Shown in pieces: positions 5,214 through 6,168 of a DNA stretch of 6,168 bases. This DNA is from Bacteroidota bacterium. Lineage in GTDB: Bacteria; Bacteroidota; Bacteroidia; Chitinophagales; Chitinophagaceae. The notes beneath the pieces are model-generated. The model was not told the DNA's origin. It saw only the letters and a list, made by a program, of their open reading frames with translations, and made no database searches. The stretch's first letter is position 1; every line of letters starts with the position of its first letter. Location: contig JAEZAM010000033.1 in assembly GCA_023430465.1 (NCBI GenBank), forward strand, positions 1 through 6,168, given 5' to 3'. Position numbers and translations under genes: made by a program.

Positions 5214-6077
5214 ATGGATAAAGAAAAATTGTTGCACCATCTCATCGATGAAGCGCTGATGGAGGATGTAGGTGAGGGTGATCATTCAACGCTGGCCACG
5301 ATCCCACTTGATGCGAGAGGAAAGGCAGTGCTGAAAATAAAAGAGCAGGGTGTGCTGGCAGGGATGGATGTTGCGGAAAAGATATTCCGGTACAAAGATC
5401 CTGCGGCTGTTTTCACCACCTTCAAGAAGGATGGTGATGAAATGCAGGCCGGAGAGAAAGCCTTCGAAGTTGAAACCGGCATTCACATGATCCTTTCCTG
5501 TGAAAGGCTGGTGTTGAATTGCATGCAGCGCATGAGCGGGATTGCCACCTTGACAAGAACCTATACGCGCAAACTGCAAGGCTACAAAACCAGGTTGCTT
5601 GATACACGAAAGACAACACCGAATTTCAGGTTGCTGGAGAAAGAAGCTGTTCGTATCGGCGGCGCCATCAACCACCGGTTTGGCCTGTACGATATGATCA
5701 TGCTGAAGGATAACCACATCGATTATGCCGGCGGACTTGAAGTGGCCATCAATAAAGCCTGGGATTATGTAAATGCGAATAAGCCGGGGCTACTGATAGA
5801 GGTGGAAACACGAAGTCTTGAAGATGTAAGACGGGTGATTGATATGGGCCAGGGAAAAGTGTTCAGGGTCATGCTCGATAATTTTTCACCTGCCCAGGTA
5901 GCAGAGGCATTGAAGATGATCAATGGCGTATTTGAAACAGAAGCAAGCGGCGGCATCAATCTGGATAATATCCAGGAATATGCAGCAACAGGGGTCGATT
6001 TTGTAAGCGTTGGTGGTTTAATCCATCAGGCGCGCAGCCTTGATCTGAGCCTGAAGGCGGTGCGGGAAGCGGGATGA
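5214..6077 (+). CDS. nadC: Nicotinate-nucleotide pyrophosphorylase (quinolinate phosphoribosyltransferase, carboxylating)
   Basis: A 287-residue cytoplasmic enzyme, EC 2.4.2.19, making nicotinate mononucleotide, CO2 and pyrophosphate from quinolinate and PRPP in de novo NAD synthesis. The N-terminal domain (about 1-110) includes EDVGEGDHST (17-26) and LNCMQRMSGIAT (101-112). The alpha/beta barrel follows, with DTRKTTPNFR (130-139), GGAINHRFGLYDMIMLKDNHI (149-169; His154, Arg155, Lys165), IEVE (195-198), MLDNFSP (220-226), EASGGI (243-248) and VDFVSVGGL (261-269), all expected for substrate and phosphate binding. The ATG at 5214 is preferred over a GTG at 5178, because the extra 12 residues (MRRLSPDPVNLC) would be encoded by the promoter region and are not family-like. 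The last codons and the TGA stop fall in a 7-bp repeat that continues past the gene. Near the end GGLIHQ replaces the more usual GALTHS; this is probably natural variation. Confidence 0.97.
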   Translation: MDKEKLLHHLIDEALMEDVGEGDHSTLATIPLDARGKAVLKIKEQGVLAGMDVAEKIFRYKDPAAVFTTFKKDGDEMQAGEKAFEVETGIHMILSCERLVLNCMQRMSGIATLTRTYTRKLQGYKTRLLDTRKTTPNFRLLEKEAVRIGGAINHRFGLYDMIMLKDNHIDYAGGLEVAINKAWDYVNANKPGLLIEVETRSLEDVRRVIDMGQGKVFRVMLDNFSPAQVAEALKMINGVFETEASGGINLDNIQEYAATGVDFVSVGGLIHQARSLDLSLKAVREAG

Positions 6078-6080
6078 TGC
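6062..6080 (+). repeat. GCGGGAT-type heptamers overlapping the nadC stop codon
   Basis: GCGGGAA (6062-6068) and GCGGGAT (6069-6075) are heptamers of the type found after the barrel gene at 233-281. A shortened unit GATGC (6076-6080) then leads into the TGGGTGC array. The nadC TGA stop (6075-6077) spans the GCGGGAT/GATGC junction, so the final residues REAG and the stop are encoded by repeat sequence. Confidence 0.7.
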
Positions 6081-6168
6081 TGGGTGCTGGGTACTGGGTA
6101 CTGGGTGCTGGATGGCTGGGTACTGGGGGCTGGGTGCTGGATGCTGGATGCTGGGTGCTGGGTACTGG
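6081..6168 (+). repeat. 7-bp tandem array TGGGTGC/TGGGTAC/TGGATGC, running off the window
   Basis: Twelve units and the first three bases of a thirteenth. In order: TGGGTGC, TGGGTAC twice, TGGGTGC, an 8-base TGGATGGC (6109-6116), TGGGTAC, TGGGGGC, TGGGTGC, TGGATGC twice, TGGGTGC, TGGGTAC and TGG. The array begins three bases after the nadC stop and its full length is unknown because the window ends inside it. Four GGG tracts at 6082, 6089, 6096 and 6103 with 4-base loops make a standard G-quadruplex motif on the coding strand. Variable units suggest an old or slippage-prone array. Confidence 0.95.

Noticed and set aside
5286..5717. 143-residue minus-strand open frame
   Set aside because: Antisense shadow of nadC; the nadC frame holds all expected motifs.
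6081..6168. Heptamer array as a coding repeat
   Set aside because: The array lacks stop codons in this stretch, but it has an 8-base unit, no start codon and no link to a gene; openness follows simply from the unit sequence.

Overview
The window looks like chromosome from a Bacteroidota bacterium, most likely Chitinophagales/Chitinophagaceae. Supporting signs are a DUF4783 gene directly upstream of nadC, a Bacteroidota-type small haem-binding protein with a CXXCH motif, an ECF sigma factor followed by a membrane-anchored beta-barrel protein, a perfect TAnnTTTG promoter element before nadC, and no clear Shine-Dalgarno sequence at any of the six gene starts. The placement is inference; no rRNA or tRNA is present.

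Layout, left to right. Positions 1-284 hold no convincing gene but contain a layered repeat block: a short hairpin, an array built on GCAAAG, and two 7-bp tandem arrays. Next come two minus-strand genes read right to left: an ECF sigma factor (1688-2269), then after 26 bp a 458-residue protein (285-1661) with a short cytoplasmic N-terminus, one membrane helix, a Pro/Ala/Ser-rich linker and a C-terminal beta-barrel-like domain. A 200-bp spacer (2270-2469) carries a second copy of the hairpin repeat. Two more minus-strand genes follow: gpmI (2975-4504) and, 16 bp downstream of it, a small haem-binding protein (2470-2958). A 196-bp divergent spacer separates gpmI from the plus-strand DUF4783 gene (4701-5090). 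That gene ends in a clear rho-independent terminator and is followed by nadC (5214-6077). The window ends inside another 7-bp tandem array that begins within the last codons of nadC.

How the genes fit together. The sigma factor and the barrel protein probably form a regulatory pair, with the second protein acting as a trans-envelope anti-sigma factor that links the outer membrane to the cytoplasm. gpmI (glycolysis) and nadC (de novo NAD synthesis) are housekeeping enzymes.

The most unusual observation concerns the repeats. Two unrelated genes on opposite strands (the barrel gene and nadC) each have a G-rich 7-bp array starting at the stop codon, in the same orientation relative to transcription, and with the same order of two unit types (GCGGGAT type, a GAT-containing junction, then TGGATGC/TGGGTGC type). 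Each array contains at least one G3N4 four-tract motif able to form a G-quadruplex in the mRNA. In nadC the stop codon itself lies inside the repeat. This looks like a family of 3'-end elements and deserves a genome-wide check.
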